Shown here in pieces: positions 48,901-60,892 of a stretch of DNA of 64,000 nt; position 1 is the stretch's first letter, and the number at the start of each line of letters is the position of its first letter. Under the pieces are notes generated by a model. It had not been told where the DNA came from, did not search any database, and saw only the letters and a program-made list of their open reading frames with translations. Source of the stretch: Dioscorea cayenensis subsp. rotundata (lineage: Eukaryota > Streptophyta > Magnoliopsida > Dioscoreales > Dioscoreaceae). The stretch lies in the NCBI RefSeq assembly GCF_009730915.1, contig NC_052477.1, positions 27,670,578 to 27,734,577 of the forward strand. Direction: 5' to 3'. Made by a program: the position numbers and the translations under genes.

Positions 48901-50709
48901 ATTTGTCCATGATCTATAAATAAATAAGTAAAAAAAATCTTTAATTATAGACTATAAAAAATAACAAGCAAAATATTAAATGTGTTAACATTACGTTGTT
49001 ATCATGACACAACCAAGATCATTAGAAGAATCAAGCACACAAAATTGTTTGAACATTGTAGTGCTAACATTCATGCATCTAAATGATTAAATTGTCTTAT
49101 GATACCAATTTTGTTATGTCGTGTATCCTTTGGTATAGTCATATTGAATCCAATTTTATTATGTGTCAATCAATATGAAACCTTTGGTATAGCTAGTCTT
49201 ATTGAAACCTATTTTGTTATGCATTTTGTTAGATAGATTTAACACTAAACATTATTTAGTTATACATATATACATTATGACACATATTAATATTTGATAT
49301 TTGATATTTTCAATATTTTAACTCATTGAGGCATTTAATTAATCACATTGTAGGCATATTTATAAAAATGAAGTTTAGCATTCATGTTCAATTTATTTTA
49401 CCCATAAATTTTATACATTCATTCTCATTTTCATTAAGAAATAATACATGATCCGATGATCCGATAATTAAAAATAAATAAATACTAATAATCTAATATA
49501 CTCACTAGTCACTATTATCTCCAAGACTCCAAGTCTCCAACGAACTAATTTTAACTCTTCAAATTAGTAAACATAATATATATACATCTAACTTAGCCCA
49601 AAGAACACAGTTATTGTTTTGAAAATTTAAAGCCCGGTGGGCTGGCCCATAAGCCACAACCCACACAATGACACAATCGCACACAAGCCCCAGCTTTGGC
49701 AAGTTAGTTTTTTAAAATTGTTTCATTCCATGCCAATATGCCAAAACTCTCATTCAATGTTATTATGCCAAAGTTTTCTTTCCCCAAACAATATTTAAAA
49801 CTCTCATTTAGTTGACTAGACTTTTTGCTTTTCTACTTCCAAAACTTCCAATTTCTAAATCCCATCAGTCTTCAAGACTTCATTGAAGACTTCATCCGTT
49901 CATAATTGGCCAAACTCCTAAGAGATGAGAGCTTGAGGAGGAATCAAATCACTCTAGCCGAGGAGGGGTTGCTGGACGGGTTGGCCTGGTCAAGAGGGGG
50001 GGTTGGTTCTGTGTCTTCAACGCCGGTGCCAAAGGGGGGGGACTGGTTCTGTGTCTTTCGGCCAAACAAGCAAGAACGCCAGTGCCAAAGGGGGTGGCTA
50101 AAGCCCCTGCTGCCCTCCTTGGTTTCGTCCCTAGGGCCCATAGTCCACTTGAGCTCAATGACCACATGAGTCTAAATGGGCGTTCAACGGTTTGAGTGCT
50201 CATTGAGTGCATGTTTTAGAGTCATTAAAGTTGCTCTTAGATGTGACACATAATATCACATGTGATTATTGCCAATAGTATATATTCGAGTGAATAAATT
50301 GTAACAAAAATAAAAAATAAATGACTAGATTATAACCTTTTAAAATTGGGTGACTGAAATTAAAATACATGGCAAAAAGTGTGGAGAAGTATTTAACATA
50401 GAATTTTATAAATACTGCGTACAAACTGTTATTCTCAAATATTGATTTAACTAATACATCTTAATTAATGTAAAGCAAATACTTATAATATTTTTTAAAA
50501 AAAAATATTAATTCCCCATGTACTTTCATATAAAATTTAGGTTTTTTCCGCCCAAAGAAAACATTTTATCAATTACTTTTTGTAATTAAAAAAAAAATTA
50601 TACATCAATAAAGATATTTTGAGAACACACTTGTTCAACAGCTTCCAGCAACAGTGGCAACAGGATTTATCCTATCCTTGGATGAAAGCTTGCACAAGAG
50701 CCAGAGAGC
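48901..50709. other. Transposon-rich spacer upstream of CGL160-like gene
   Basis: AT-rich sequence without a gene to about 49.6 kb. It is followed by a GC-rich island (about 49930-50160) containing an internal imperfect duplication, then AT-rich DNA again. The CGL160-like promoter should lie in the last few hundred bases. No coding region is supported in the GC-rich island despite open frames. Confidence 0.45.
50002..50096. repeat. Imperfect duplication in GC-rich island
   Basis: TTGGTTCTGTGTCTT followed by AACGCC(G/A)GTGCCAAAGGGGG occurs twice (about 50002-50040 and 50044-50096); the second copy has a short insertion. Local G-runs are unusually long for this window. Confidence 0.65.
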
Positions 50710-53431
50710 ATGGCCATGGGAACCTCCTTCAGAGCTCCACCCTTCTTCACTCCTCCTCCTTTGCGAACCCCTCCATCCCATCCCTTCTTTGCTTCTTCCA
50801 GGACTTGTCTTGTCACCTTTGCTCTCAGAAGTTCTCTTCATGGTACATCTTCTTCTTTTTATATTTGTTTGCTTGATTTGCAATAATGATTATTTGTTTG
50901 ATGTTGTTTGTGTGATTGAAATGGAAATGCATTGGAAATAGGGAGGAATTGGTCTTGGTTTTTTATTTATTAGTGGTGATTTACTTGTGAAAAAACATCA
51001 GCTTTTTACTTTTCTCTTTTAGTGGACATTTAGGTGTTGCTGTTAAATTTTGGGTTGGTGTTTGGTAGATGTTCACCTGTGATTTATGGTGATGATTTCT
51101 GTTTGTAGAAAGTGAGGTTTTTGGAGAGGATGTGATGCGAATGTTTGCAAAGGAGAGACAATTGAATGGGGATTTTGTATCAAAAGTTTCAGACATGCTG
51201 TGGTGGAAGGAGATGTTGAAATTTGAAGCTTCGGAAACCATTAACGTTGAAGGAGATAAAGAACAGAACGACAGTGTGAATGTCTCTGTTTTGATCATAA
51301 TCCAAAAACGTATTTAGGTCTTTCAGGAAGCATTCATTCTTTTTCCTGATTCAGGTGGTAGATGATGAAAAATTGGGTGGATTTCTGAAGCTTACTAGAA
51401 CCAAAGAGTGGGTTTCTGGTGATAACATTGCTCCGGTGAACAGAAAAATGGCTGCTAAGGTCTGCATTTTAATGTTTTTGTTGAGTTCTGCTTCAATTTT
51501 GTGTTTTAGGCTATGTTGTTGGCTTTTCAATTTAAGTGAAATATTTACATCTTTATGTTTTGGAGAAATAATTTGGTGTCACTTCTCAATTTTATGACAG
51601 GATTTCAAGAATGACAGTGAAAGACAAAAGAAGCTAAACCTTCTCAGATATGAAGCTGTATGTATTGTTCAATTCATTTGTACCTTTTGCATTTCCCTTT
51701 TCCAACATGCTTCGGTTTATTCTTCTGGTAAACTTCAACTTATGTCAAAATCCAGATATTTTAGCTGGTGCAGTTGGTTAACTTTGATTATGATTTTTAG
51801 TCTTATACTAACTTAGTAACTCTCAGGATAAATGGAAATATGTTAAAATGAATGTAGCAAGGATCTCCTCAGAATCATTTCTGACTTCTTTCTGCTTTCA
51901 GCTAAAGAGGGAGTTGTTGCTTTTAACCGCTGCTATAGGCACAGCATGCAGTGTCTATTGTTTCATACAATTTTCTTTTGAGGTACTTCTCTTCAAATTG
52001 CTTGACCAAATTGTTCCATAAATTGCATTGTGAGGCTTCTATTGTCCCGATAACATAAGTTAGGCCGTCCAAAGAATCATGCATTATATATTCATTTTTG
52101 ATGAGAATGATAATATAAATGTTTCATGAAGAACATAATGAACAGGCTTCTCTAGTTATATGCTTTTTAGCATGCTTGGATTGTTATGTTCGGCTTATTC
52201 TGCTGTTGTTATTCTTTTTCTTATGATCTTATACTTGTGTTGTTATTCTGCAGTGAATTGACAAAAAGTTTCTTTATTTAAATAGGCTGCATTGAGCTAT
52301 GGTGTTGGAGTCCTCTTCAGGTTGGTCACTAGAATGCACTGAATGAATAATCAGCAAACTGTTCTATTAATTTTGTGCTACTTTGTTTTCAGGAGAATAA
52401 TGAGTTCACACTTAACATAATCACAACAAAATAAGTTTATGCAATTTAGCTGGTGGGTATACGCAGTTGTTTAGATCCCAGTGAGGGTGATGGAAACATT
52501 TATTCAGTCTCTCAACATAGAACTTACATTTAAACAGTGACAAATTTTTTTAACCTGGCTTTGATTCCCAACTCTGTTTTTCCATGCCTTGTACATGTTC
52601 AAGTAGCTTGATGATTCTGAAAATTCAGCAGTACTTATCTGTAAATAGTATGAGTAGCACTAGATGTTTATATTGTTCTCAGTGTCTTACATGCTTCTAC
52701 AACAGTTGTTTGTACCTTCAGCTTTTGTATTATCACTCAGACAACATGACAAGGGATGATGTCCCTGAAATTTTCAAGCAGAAGAAGCTGAAGAAGTAAG
52801 CTATGATTTATCATTATTCACTACTTCATTTTCTGTTAATTCTTCTCTTTGTCCCTGATTATTATTATTATTTTTTTCTCCAAACTTCTCGACATCATGA
52901 CTATTAAAAATTCTTTGATGAGCCGTTAGGAAATCAACATATAGACACAACTGTTAACTTGAACGACAACATGTCACCTGACAGAATTGGAATCCGAAGT
53001 GAAGACTTGAAGAACACATTGGAGAAAACACTGAATGGGTGCACAATGGCACTCTCCTCTCCAAGACTTGTGATTCCTGCTGCTATATATGGACTCTGGG
53101 CTTTGTCGCACAATTTTGTCAACGATTACTTCGATTTTGAGGTAAGTTTGATTAACAATAATGCTTTTTAGTGTTTGTATGAGAATTCACTGATACTTTT
53201 TGGATCATGATCAATGCATTTCATTTGTGATACTATTAAATTAAAGCCACCTTTAATTGAGGCTTGACAAAGGTCTTAGCATAATTGACTGAAACATTGC
53301 CTGCTCAGCTTGTTCCAGCGATGTTTGGCTTTTTTGCGTATAAGGCCGCAGCCTTGGTTCAAGTTTACAGAGACAACGAGGACTTGGTAATGGTGTTCCC
53401 CGACAAGGAAGATGAATCAATTAACACTTAA
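50710..53431 (+). CDS. Chloroplast CGL160/ATP-synthase-protein-I-like membrane protein
   Basis: A plastid protein of about 317 aa related to green-lineage CGL160 and bacterial AtpI, which assist assembly of the ATP-synthase membrane ring. Exons: 50710-50842, 51109-51281, 51355-51459, 51601-51657, 51902-51982, 52286-52320, 52706-52795, 52985-53141, 53309-53431. The N-terminus (MAMGTSFRAPPFFTPPPLRT and on) is rich in Ser, Thr, Pro and Phe with no acidic residues for ~43 positions, as in a chloroplast transit peptide. This frame was chosen because only it joins exon 2 in phase. The C-terminal half has four hydrophobic segments: LLLLTAAIGTACSVYCFIQF, ALSYGVGVLFSCLYLQLLYY, LVIPAAIYGLWAL and LVPAMFGFFAYKAAALVQVY. 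The exon 2 donor (GTCTCT) is weak and uncertain. Which paralogue it is cannot be fixed by eye. It converges with the bZIP gene. Confidence 0.75.
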
Positions 53432-53897
53432 AAGGTTAAGCAGAATACTCCCTCAGACAATTCGGGTTCCATTGTTTCCAGTACTTTTTTTCTTGAAGCA
53501 CATTTGGGAGAAGGCACCACATCCTGTGCTGTATCTTTCTTGACAATAAATTGCGGCAAATTTAACAGAATATCTTCTTCAAATTTAGCAAAATGTGTTA
53601 CTGTTAAGATTGCAGCTTGTTCTTGTAAACTTTGGAAAAGAAGTTATAGTAGAGCATAATTATCAGAAAAACAACCGATGAAAACGTACTGAAAAAGGCA
53701 GATATTTAGCGGTTAAAGTTGCAATTAACTGCGGTATTTCCATACATTTCGAAGGACAGATACGAAGAATTCTGTTGTCTGTAAAGCTCTAAATTGAAGA
53801 CAGGTAAGAGCTTGCAGTATAAGTAATTCGGTGAGCTCAAATGCATAGATCTACCAAATGGTCAAACACAAAAGAAGAGGAATTAGTATATAATTGT

Positions 53898-54954
53898 TCA
53901 CAGAGGGGCCGAAATTGTTCTGCGAAGCTGATTCTTTGTCACAGGTTCAGGAGCAGACCTTAGTATTTTGTCCAATGCCTGAGAAAACAACATCATAAGT
54001 ACCTTAGTATTTTGTCCAATGCCTGAGAAAACAACGTCATAAGTACTTGTATCACCAAACAAAAAAACGAGTACGAAAAAACATTACATATATAATTTTG
54101 CAGTGTTCATTATCTCAGTTATCAGTTCATAACAGAATCAAGACAGAAAAAAAAAGTGCAACAAAAAAAAAAAAAGCTTTATCTACCTTCTGCTTCTTCA
54201 GCCTCTCATTCTCTTCTTCCAATCTAGAAACCTTGTTCTCCAACTCATTAGTATATGCCTATTTACCGGGAAAAAAAGCGATCAGATGAACCGATCACAA
54301 GCACAACACATATACAGATTGAAAACAAACCTGTTTTCTAGCTCGTGATCGAGCGGCAGATTCCCGGTTCTTGATCATCCTTTTCTGTCTTCGATCCACC
54401 GCCTTTTCCACCATATCTTCATCGGCCATTCGCTTCCTTCCCGACACAAGTGGATCAGACATTGTACCTACCAAAGTTCTCTGCAAATTCGCAGTTGTAT
54501 CACCATAAACAGAATTATCCAAAATGTGTCTTGGCATCTGCTGATACTGCTGCAACCAATGAACATGTTCATTAGCATTGCCAAACACATCAATCCTTTT
54601 TTCTGAAACAACTCCAACCTCCATTAAAAAGTCCTCTAATGTCATCTCTCCAAATGCATTAACTGAATTCCTGTCTTCATTCCCTTTGTTTTTCAGCTGT
54701 TGTATCTCTTTCCACACCTCATCCACTGTCTTCTTGCTAAGTTCCTGTGACACTGCTCTTGAACTATATCTCATGCTCCCTATATTCATTGACAAGGATG
54801 TATTTGCATCACAAGGGAGTATGTTCCTCAATAGTTCATCAAGGTTCATACTGTGCAAAGGTTCTCCTAAATGGTTCTCAACTTCACTGAGTGTCAAGCT
54901 ATAAACAGAGCCTTGTCTTGCCAAGCTCCCAGAAGCCATTGCCTGAACAACCAT
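53898..54954 (-). CDS. Group A bZIP transcription factor (DPBF3/EEL/AREB3-like)
   Basis: An ABA- and seed-related bZIP factor that binds ABRE (ACGT-core) promoters; 258 aa from 54331-54954, 54187-54258 and 53898-53978. Conserved group A motifs are all present: C1 (RQGSVYSLTLSEVENHLGEP, then SMNLDELL), C2 (KKTVDEVWKEIQ), C3 (GEMTLEDFLMEVGVV), the basic region RRQKRMIKNRESAARSRARK, a leucine zipper (NELENKVSRLEEENERLKKQ) and C4 (QLRRTISAPL). C1-C4 hold SnRK2/CDPK phosphorylation sites in the family. It is shorter than most relatives, as in the EEL/DPBF4 group. The start at 54954 is the first ATG. A 5'UTR intron spans 54980-55260. The last acceptor is duplicated (53957-54044), so an alternative truncated product is possible. 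It is convergent with the CGL160-like gene. Confidence 0.92.
53957..54044. repeat. 44-bp tandem duplication copying the last bZIP acceptor
   Basis: Two adjacent 44-bp copies (53957-54000 and 54001-54044) differ at one base. Each holds, on the minus strand, a TTGTTTTCTCAG acceptor and the first 22 bases of the last coding exon. The downstream copy, exon start 53978, gives the conserved C4 end. The upstream copy, exon start 54022, reads nine residues and then TGA. Confidence 0.95.
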
Positions 54955-54979
54955 TAATCAACAAAAAAAGGATCTTTTC

Positions 54980-55260
54980 CTGCAATCAAAATGGGATTTT
55001 GCAAACATGTAATTAAACTTAAGATCCATGAAAAACAAGAACATGAGCATAAACCATAAAAAGAAGAGTTGAACACTAAGAAACACCAACAACTAATTAA
55101 AAGATCAAAAGAATCTAAGTGAGAAGAGATACAAGCATAAGAAGCAACAACTCATTAGCTAAAAACTAGAAGCCTTTCTTCCTCATTAGATTATATAAAT
55201 TATCATTAGATTTACCTTAAATGAATAAAAAGGAAAGACCATCAAGATCTATGAACTTAC
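54980..55260 (-). other. 5'UTR intron of the bZIP gene
   Basis: On the minus strand a CACCCT/GTAAGT donor (exon end 55261) and a TTGATTGCAG acceptor (next exon base 54979) bracket 281 bp, followed after 25 bases by the start codon at 54954. Leader introns are frequent in this gene group and often affect expression. Confidence 0.65.
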
Positions 55261-55261
55261 A

Positions 55262-58200
55262 GGGTGGTGAAAAATGGTATAAGAATCTCAAGAAAGAGCT
55301 TCACACTTGTCATCTAAAACAATAAGTTTAGTCTTGGATATGTTTAAGGAGAAGGAGACAAGGAAAACTATTTAACTAGTTTTAAGATGGCTAAAGTGTA
55401 CTCGTATAAAATAATAATATGCAACTTGAGCTATGTGTGATCCATAGTAATATTCCGGTTTCGGCACAAAATAAAATAATATGGTGTAGTTTTATTATAT
55501 AAAAAGTACAAGTGATTATTATAAAAATTATGATATATTTTATTTTTACAGAATAAGTGTTTGGTTTAACAAAATAAAAAAATTATAATTGGTCAATCGA
55601 TCGCTGGAGACTGGTCTGGTGGTCAATGGTGGCTGATCACTAAAGGCCAGCCGGATGGTGCGCAGACTATCAGTGAACCGATGATCGGTCATCCGAGGTC
55701 GGCCGGACCGTCAGTGAGTCAGATGGTGGTCGGACCGCCACACTTACAATAAAAAAATATTCCACTCTGAGTGAAATTTTTTTTTTTATGTCATAAAACT
55801 GATATTATGTCATAATTCTATGTTCTAAATTAATAAGTGTCCAAATAATTAATATGACATAATTATCTAACTTATGATATATTGTACCTATATATATATA
55901 TATATAGATATATATATATATATATATATATATATTTCTATCTAAACAGAACCTAAGTTTTTTTTTTGGCTATCTAAACAGAACCTAAGTCTTAATTGTT
56001 GTTTTTTTTTACTCTCTCACCGTTGAATCTTGTTAACTGCTATCAATATCGTACTGTACTATATTAGACCACTTGATCCATTTCATCCGCTCAATGCCAC
56101 TTCAGAGTGTCACCTGCACCATTTGTTTAACTCTGTCGCACCCATCTTGGCTATTGCTAAACTACATAATATAATTAAAAACAAAAAAAACAAAAGATAA
56201 ACTACGAAATATATTAAGAAAACAGAGCAAGTTATAGTGGGAGAGCGCTTAGGGAACAACACAGGAAATGAAGAGCAAATGGTACATAATATACTTTTAT
56301 ATTAACTATCTTTTATATATTTTTAATTTCCTTAATATTTTATTTTATAGTTTGTAATAACCAACTCATTTTTTAACAAAATTATGATTTATCGTCAACC
56401 ATTGGATAGCCCAATGGTATGACATCAAAATTATGATTTTCTCTCCCAACAAGATCGCTTTCCTCATCGCTTTATAGCAATCGCTCACCCCGATTCTTAT
56501 ATTATTCTCATACACGTATATATATCAGACATCCGGTTCCAAAGATCTGCTTTAAGATTATTTTTATTCATAAAAAGACGTATTGTCGCTCTATTATTCC
56601 ATTATGATTTATCTATTTTAATATAAAAAAATAAGTGATTAATTTATATATACATACTATTAAAGTACATGTATAATCTACTCCGAGAGCGTTTCAAAAG
56701 ACAATTTTAATTTTTTTAAATAACATTTAAGTTTTTATTTATATTACTTATAATATTAATAATTGAAAAACATTAATTACATCTAATTTTTATGTAATAA
56801 ATATCCATAAGGCCTTTAAAATCTAAGGTATAAATAGTTTTTATAGTAGGAGTTGTTTAATTATATTATTTTATATATGATATTATCTCAAAACTCCTCA
56901 CAAAATTTTAAAATCTCCGATGTGAAGCCAGAGAAAATGCTTAGTTATTAGTATGAGATATTTATGCAATATATTTTACACATTTTTCTTTGAAAGAGTT
57001 GAATAAGATGTTTTGGTAGATAACTTTAAATATAATCCTAAAACATGCGGATATTAACCAATGGATATTAGATATATTTATATTTATAATAATACAGGAA
57101 TAAAAGGGAATATATATATATATATATATATATTCATATTATAAAATAGACAAATCCATATTATAAAATAGACAAATCATCCCACATATAGAGAGTCGAA
57201 TATTCGATTTTCTGCTTTGGAGTCAAGTGTTTTTATATTCGGCTATTGCGTTAGTGATAAATAATGTAATATAAAAATTGGTATTTTATACAATTACTAT
57301 TAGGTTGATATATCATTTTCATATACCCTACCATCTTCCATATTTTAAAGTAGGAAAAATTCAACCGTATACTTAAGTATATAAGTATAGGATAATTTAA
57401 ATTAATTTATATTGGAATGACGTTGTAAGCCAATAACAGTAGCTCTTTAACTATACGTACTCATTTATAATATTTGACTTGTGACCCTTAATCTTTTACC
57501 CTTAAAGTTTTAAAAAATAACACGTAATGGTTTAATTATAAGTGAAATAATATTTGACTAACAGAATCCAACAATAAAAGAATAAATTAAATGGTGTTTG
57601 ATTAAAAAAAAAAAGTAAAAATAAACTTAATAAAATTGATCCAATTTGTTTTTCTTAGTTTTCACACTGTCTTAATTATTAATCTAATTCAATATAAATA
57701 AATAAATAAATAAACATTAATTAATAAATAATATTTAGAATGAAAACTTCATCCTTAGACATATTAGACATGAGACATATAAGAAATCTCTAATTAAGGT
57801 TGGCCTAAGGTTCCTTAAAGCTAATTAAAACCATCATTACTAAGCATTAAACAATGTTATCTTGCACTCTAATTCTTTTTAGAGCCTTTAATTATGTTTG
57901 TACTAAATAATAGTAAAATTAAAGACCCAATAGGTCCGATTTAAAATCCCGAATTGTCCGATAATTAAACTTATCCTATAATTATTTTTTAATAAAATAT
58001 TAATTAATTTAATTATTGAAATCTTTTATTAAGTATATTTGTGATTTATTTGTGATTGAAATATAGAGTGAGATTTTTTTAAGTTTTTCAAAAAATCATA
58101 AGTAGGTATAAAATAAATATATAATTTAATCATAAGAACATATATAAACTAATGTCGGTGATCAATCTACAGACTTAAAATAATAAAAAGTTGGGGAATA

Positions 58201-58480
58201 TTATATATTGATGAGGATTAAAAAAAGAAGACATTTCTCTTGGGTGAAGAGAAAGTTCATCAAACTCAATACTTGTGGATTTTGAGATAAAATTCAAATG
58301 CTAATCCTTGCTGATTACAATGTGCACAAATATAATTAATTCATTTAATTATGGTTTTGGGGATTATGAGTGAAGCGTGGAGTTGTGCCAAGTGGTGCAT
58401 GGAGCTAATTTTTCTTTTTTTTTTTATATATTTATTTAAATAAAGGTATGAAGGAAAAATAGCCAGGTAATGAAACAAAG
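55262..58480. other. AT-rich spacer with repeats
   Basis: After the bZIP leader and promoter (about 55.3-55.5 kb) the region is AT-rich with no supportable gene. It contains a GC-rich island (about 55600-55745), a direct repeat of ATCTAAACAGAACCTAAGT (near 55940 and 55972), long TA runs (about 55889-55934 and 57112-57132), a 23-bp tandem duplication (about 57134-57180) and an inverted copy of the 45.2-kb AT repeat. Confidence 0.5.
56650..56880. repeat. Inverted copy of the 45.2-kb AT-rich repeat family
   Basis: Its reverse complement contains CAATTATTAATATTATAAGT, TTTTGAAACGCTCTCGGAG and AATTAAACAACTCCTACTAT-like blocks in the same order as the units at 45160-45650. One unit is present here. 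Confidence 0.6.
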
Positions 58481-58514
58481 GGAGCAAGGAGTCTCGTAGG
58501 TCATAAACAAAGTG

Positions 58515-60813
58515 ATCTCTTCATCCTTCTCGTTGGAAGTTAATAAACTGGGGGATGAACTCACCAAATTGTTCATAGTAAATGTCTGAGACTCTGAATA
58601 AATGAGCATGTCCTGCAAGAAATGTTGCCTCATCTCCTTGGACTCAACCATGTCTGGATGGTCTCACAATTCCGAGGGAACTCTTTCATTGTTCCTTTGG
58701 GCAACGTGAATTAGACCAAGCTAGCCAGCAACCTAGGTGAAGGTGAATTCGAATTATCCTCCAAGTTGTGCCAGTGTAGTATCTTCTTTTCTCAGTGGAC
58801 TTGAGATGTGGGATTGGAGGGTGCCGCGATAGGAGTTGGAACTTGGGTAAGTATTTAGAATTTACCACTCCACTACTGGTGCTGGCAAGTACTCGTTGAT
58901 TTTAGAGATTAAGGGTGTAAATTATACATTACTACTCGCAAGCTACTCGAGTTCGATTCAGGAAAAGCTCAAACTTGACTCGCTTATGGTGGAGTCGAGC
59001 TCGAGCTCAAGTAGCTTGAGTAGTCGAGCAAGCCGAGTTCAAGCATCTTAGTACTTGACTCGAGTGCTCGAAAGCTCAAGAGCTTAATCAAGTAGTTGTA
59101 TTTATGTGTTATATATTATATATTAGTTATATATATATATATATATATATAATTTTTTCTAGCTCGAGCTCGAGTTCGAATATAAAAATATCTCTGATTA
59201 AACCGAATTTATTATTTGTCTTTATCAAGCTTAATCGAGCGAGCTCGAGTAGCTCGATTTATGTATCGAGTTGAACTTGAGTTACAAAAACCAAACTCGA
59301 TCAAGTTTGAGCCGAGTATCGAGCAACGAGTTTTCAACCAAGCTCGAGCTTAAGTAGCTTGTTACTCGGCTCGAACTTGATTGATTACACCACTAGTAGA
59401 GATGTCTGTAAACTAGTGGTAATTTTGAAAAGGACAAAAGTGAATAAAAGTTTGATAGGTGTACTAATTCGGTTGTGAAATTGGTCAAAGCTTCCTCGTG
59501 AGATAGAGTTACACGTAGGGATATGAAGGTTTGATGTCCTACTCACCAATAGAAGCAATTCGTCATCGATCTTTAACCCAGACCTAGATAAATCCTTCAT
59601 GGTGATGGTAGCATCGGGCACGATCAACGTTAATGACTCTCATGCCCGTGCAGATAAGTCGACTTATACACATGAAGTTCAGCACTCAGTTGCTTCATCT
59701 AGTTTGGAGTCTAACTTAGGCCATACTGACCCAGTTCATAATCTTTAAAATCAATCCGAAGTTGGCTCATCAACAGTGATCGAACCAGACAACTTAAAAG
59801 AGGGTATACCCAAAACTATCATGTTGAACCCAACCTCCTTATTTGAGCCATTGGCTGCACTTACACCAAGTGACTCAAGGCCTCAGGGCCAGATAGTACC
59901 GAACCTAAGCTTATTACAGCCTAGTAGGCTAGAACCCAATGTAAATCTTAAACTGGTTAAGCATAACCAGAAAATTTTAAAGCCTGGTGAATTTGAACCA
60001 AATGAAAATTGGATAAAGTTGAATCAAAATCCATTTGGTGGCTCCACTCCCAATGTGCCATCAACTTTGATTGAGGCATATACTGGTTTGACTGATTTAA
60101 TTCCAAATCAAGATCAACCACAACCCGACCTGGATGCCAACCCAGACCAAGTACCCGATGTATGCTTTGATGCCACTAAACTCTCACTACCCTGAACCAT
60201 CATACCCCGGGTACACATAGCAATTTATAAGGGGAGCGTGATATCTCATTCCCAAAAATCACTCCAAATTTTTGGACCATCTCTAGTAGCTAGCCCATGA
60301 CCTAGCCAATACACTAGATCCACTAAATAATTGGGAAGATGAAGAGTCTTTTGAGAAAAAACTTAGAATATGATCTGATTGAATCTCCATATAAGGTTGT
60401 TGTTGTTCAACAAACACAAATGTTTTCAAACCCCTTCGAAGAGACAAGCATCTAAGGACTCGGAATCATACTTTGAAGAGAAAATCAAGCGCTTGTTCCT
60501 AGATTCCAATGGGGGACTAAGCAATCTAATTTACAAACCAGCTCCTAGAGCAAATCATGGAGTTAGAGGAAGTGTAAGACAAAAGAAACCATCCTCAAGG
60601 TGGACAAAGGAAGCTAGTTACATGACCCCTTCATTGAGATCTTCGAAGAATAAAGGTATTGTCACACTCTCACAATCACCGAAACATACTACATCTACTC
60701 CTTTTCTTATTTCTGACTACTCAAATGTTCAAACTGATAAATATTATAGTGCATGTGATATGGAATTGAACGATTTGCTTTCACATAAAAATACATGGTT
60801 TGATCAAATCTGA
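58515..60813 (+). pseudogene. ORF1 of the second LINE, interrupted and mutated
   Basis: A gag-like ORF1 remnant. The first part (58515-58909, several stops) reads ELTKLFIVNV, QFRGNSFIVPL and NLPLHYW, parallel to KELAKIVVID, EFRGNSFLASP and NLPLYA of the 34.4-40.4-kb copy. After the MITE it continues with LVVILKRTKVNKSLIGVLI. Longer open blocks remain at 59776-60195 (Pro/Asn/Leu-rich) and 60379-60813 (SESYFEEKIKRLF, RQKKPSSRWTKEA). They are relics, not genes. Confidence 0.75.
58910..59395. mobile_element. hAT-type MITE inserted in LINE ORF1
   Basis: A 486-bp element with terminal inverted repeats (TAAGGGTGTAAAT at left; TAGTGGTGTAATC as inverse complement at right) and a near-perfect 8-bp target duplication (TTAGAGAT at 58902-58909, GTAGAGAT at 59396-59403). 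The interior is built of GAGCTCGAG/CTCGAGCT-type repeats in both orientations and a TA microsatellite (about 59128-59150). The 8-bp duplication fits the hAT superfamily. No transposase is encoded. Confidence 0.75.
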
Positions 60814-60892
60814 CAATTAGAAACTAGTCACGCGGCCCCTACTATGGGCCTAGCGGAGACCGCCTAGATTGTCCGCTAGTAGGAAAACATAA

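Noticed and set aside
50619..50941. Longer open frames starting at 50619 and 50654 in the CGL160-like first exon
   Set aside because: Neither joins exon 2 in the right phase; the frame from 50710 does and gives a transit peptide.
54578..54904. 108-codon plus-strand frame
   Set aside because: Antisense shadow of the bZIP first exon.
59776..60813. Two plus-strand frames of ~140 codons as possible host genes
   Set aside because: Sequence anchors match the ORF1 C-terminal half of the LINE at 38.3-40.4 kb, so they are LINE relics.
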